Shown here piece by piece: positions 5,917 to 6,464 of a stretch of 6,464 nucleotides of DNA. The translations under genes were made by a program, and so were the position numbers. Under the pieces are notes generated by a model. That model was not told the origin of the DNA and did not search any database. It saw only the letters and a program-made list of their open reading frames with translations. Source of the stretch: Christensenella sp. UBA1259 (lineage in GTDB: Bacteria > Bacillota > Clostridia > Christensenellales > Borkfalkiaceae); NCBI GenBank assembly GCA_002308755.1, contig DBVR01000027.1, positions 25,984-32,447 of the forward strand. The letters are read 5' to 3'. Each line of letters starts with the position of its first letter. The first letter of the stretch is position 1.

Positions 5917-6453
5917 ATGAAGACCAAAAGGATAGCCTTAGACGCAGTGCTTACCGCGCTTGCGCTTTCGGTTTTTATAATAGAACAGCAGATACCGTTG
6001 CCCATCCCCGTCCCCGGCGTTAAACTCGGGCTTTCCAACGTGGTAACTCTTTTCGCGCTGTTTGCGGTATCGCCTTTAGACGCGCTGTTGATACTTTCTT
6101 TAAGGATAGGTATAGGAAACGTGTTTGCCGGTAGCGTTACGGGGCTTATTTTCAGTGCCGCGGGCGGGCTTTTATGCTACGTTACCGAACTGATACTGTA
6201 TAAATTCCTGACCGACCGTCAGATTTGGGTTTGCGGAGTGTTCGGCGCGATAGCGCACGGCGTCGGGCAGATATTCGCGGCGGTCGGCGTTTCCGCGACG
6301 GCGGAAATATTTATTTATTTGCCCGTGCTTATCCTTTGCGGAATAGTAACGGGCGCGCTTACGGGATCGCTTGCGCAGGTTTCGGTAATAAAACTTAAAA
6401 AAGTCTTTCCGTTTTTGCCGTTTCGCCGAAAGAAAGAAGAAAAACAAAATTAA
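5917..6453 (+). CDS. Gx-transporter family membrane protein (PF07456; EetB-like, often labelled heptaprenyl diphosphate synthase component I)
   Basis: The product is a 178-aa polytopic membrane protein with about five hydrophobic segments (near 8-24, 40-62, 66-96, 104-124 and 130-156) and a basic tail (KKVFPFLPFRRKKEEK). Family hallmarks are IPLPIPVPGVKLGLSN (26-41), the glycine-rich RIGIGNVFAGSVTGLIFSAAGG (two adjoining parts, 63-84) and GAIAHGVGQIFAA (110-122), where the family usually has HNxGQ. The common label heptaprenyl diphosphate synthase component I is probably misleading: this is an integral membrane protein without prenyl-synthase DDxxD motifs. The fold resembles small S-component-like transporters, and I recall Listeria EetB as a member. 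ATG 5917 has an ideal site just before it; the open frame reaches back to 5812, but that part overlaps the NusG domain II gene and encodes no family sequence. Only 11 bases follow the stop, with an AAAAGG that could serve a next gene. The family is secure; substrate and role are unknown. Confidence 0.9.
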   Translation: MKTKRIALDAVLTALALSVFIIEQQIPLPIPVPGVKLGLSNVVTLFALFAVSPLDALLILSLRIGIGNVFAGSVTGLIFSAAGGLLCYVTELILYKFLTDRQIWVCGVFGAIAHGVGQIFAAVGVSATAEIFIYLPVLILCGIVTGALTGSLAQVSVIKLKKVFPFLPFRRKKEEKQN

Positions 6454-6464
6454 AAGGCTACCCG

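Noticed and set aside
5917..6453. True heptaprenyl diphosphate synthase subunit
   Set aside because: The protein is polytopic and lacks aspartate-rich prenyl-synthase motifs. The name is an inherited annotation for PF07456.

Overview
The window reads as a chromosomal fragment from a Bacillota/Clostridia-like bacterium, probably an uncultured anaerobe. The grounds are the gene families (M29 aminopeptidase, ApbE lipoprotein, NusG domain II protein, Gx-transporter/PF07456 protein, Dxs), strong purine-rich ribosome binding sites, consensus sigma-A-type promoters, frequent ATA isoleucine codons, and TTG/GTG starts in a tightly packed operon. The genus cannot be named from the sequence. There are no tRNA, rRNA, CRISPR or mobile-element signals.

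Layout: two operons run outward from a single 131-bp intergenic region (3181-3311). Leftward (minus strand) is dxs (1375-3180), the first enzyme of the MEP isoprenoid pathway. It is followed 22 bp later by a membrane-anchored WbpM/CapD-type nucleotide-sugar 4,6-dehydratase (from 1352), whose C-terminal end is cut off by the window start. Rightward (plus strand) are four nearly contiguous genes: an M29 metallo-aminopeptidase (3312-4538), an ApbE flavin transferase lipoprotein (4540-5553), a membrane-anchored NusG domain II protein (5540-5914), and a small polytopic Gx-transporter family protein (5917-6453). Junctions in this operon are a 1-nt gap, a 14-nt overlap and a 2-nt gap.

The intergenic region holds the clearest regulatory signal. 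Two back-to-back promoters each have perfect TTGACA and TATAAT hexamers (spacers 17 and 18 bp), and their -35 boxes are only 9 bp apart. The promoters form nested inverted repeats (8 bp inner arms, 12 bp outer arms). Their position also settles the dxs start: the longest reading frame begins upstream of the dxs promoter, so the ATG at 3180 is the likely start.

Functionally, the apbE - NusG domain II - Gx trio recalls the eetA/eetB plus flavin-transferase part of Gram-positive flavin-based extracellular electron transfer loci, and of related extracytosolic flavinylation systems. No flavinylated acceptor protein is encoded within the window. Dxs supplies isoprenoid precursors needed both for quinones (used by such electron-transfer systems) and for the undecaprenyl carrier on which WbpM-type sugars are assembled. 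That link is an inference from gene order. Most of the window is ordinary, well-recognised gene content; no wholly new system can be claimed from it.
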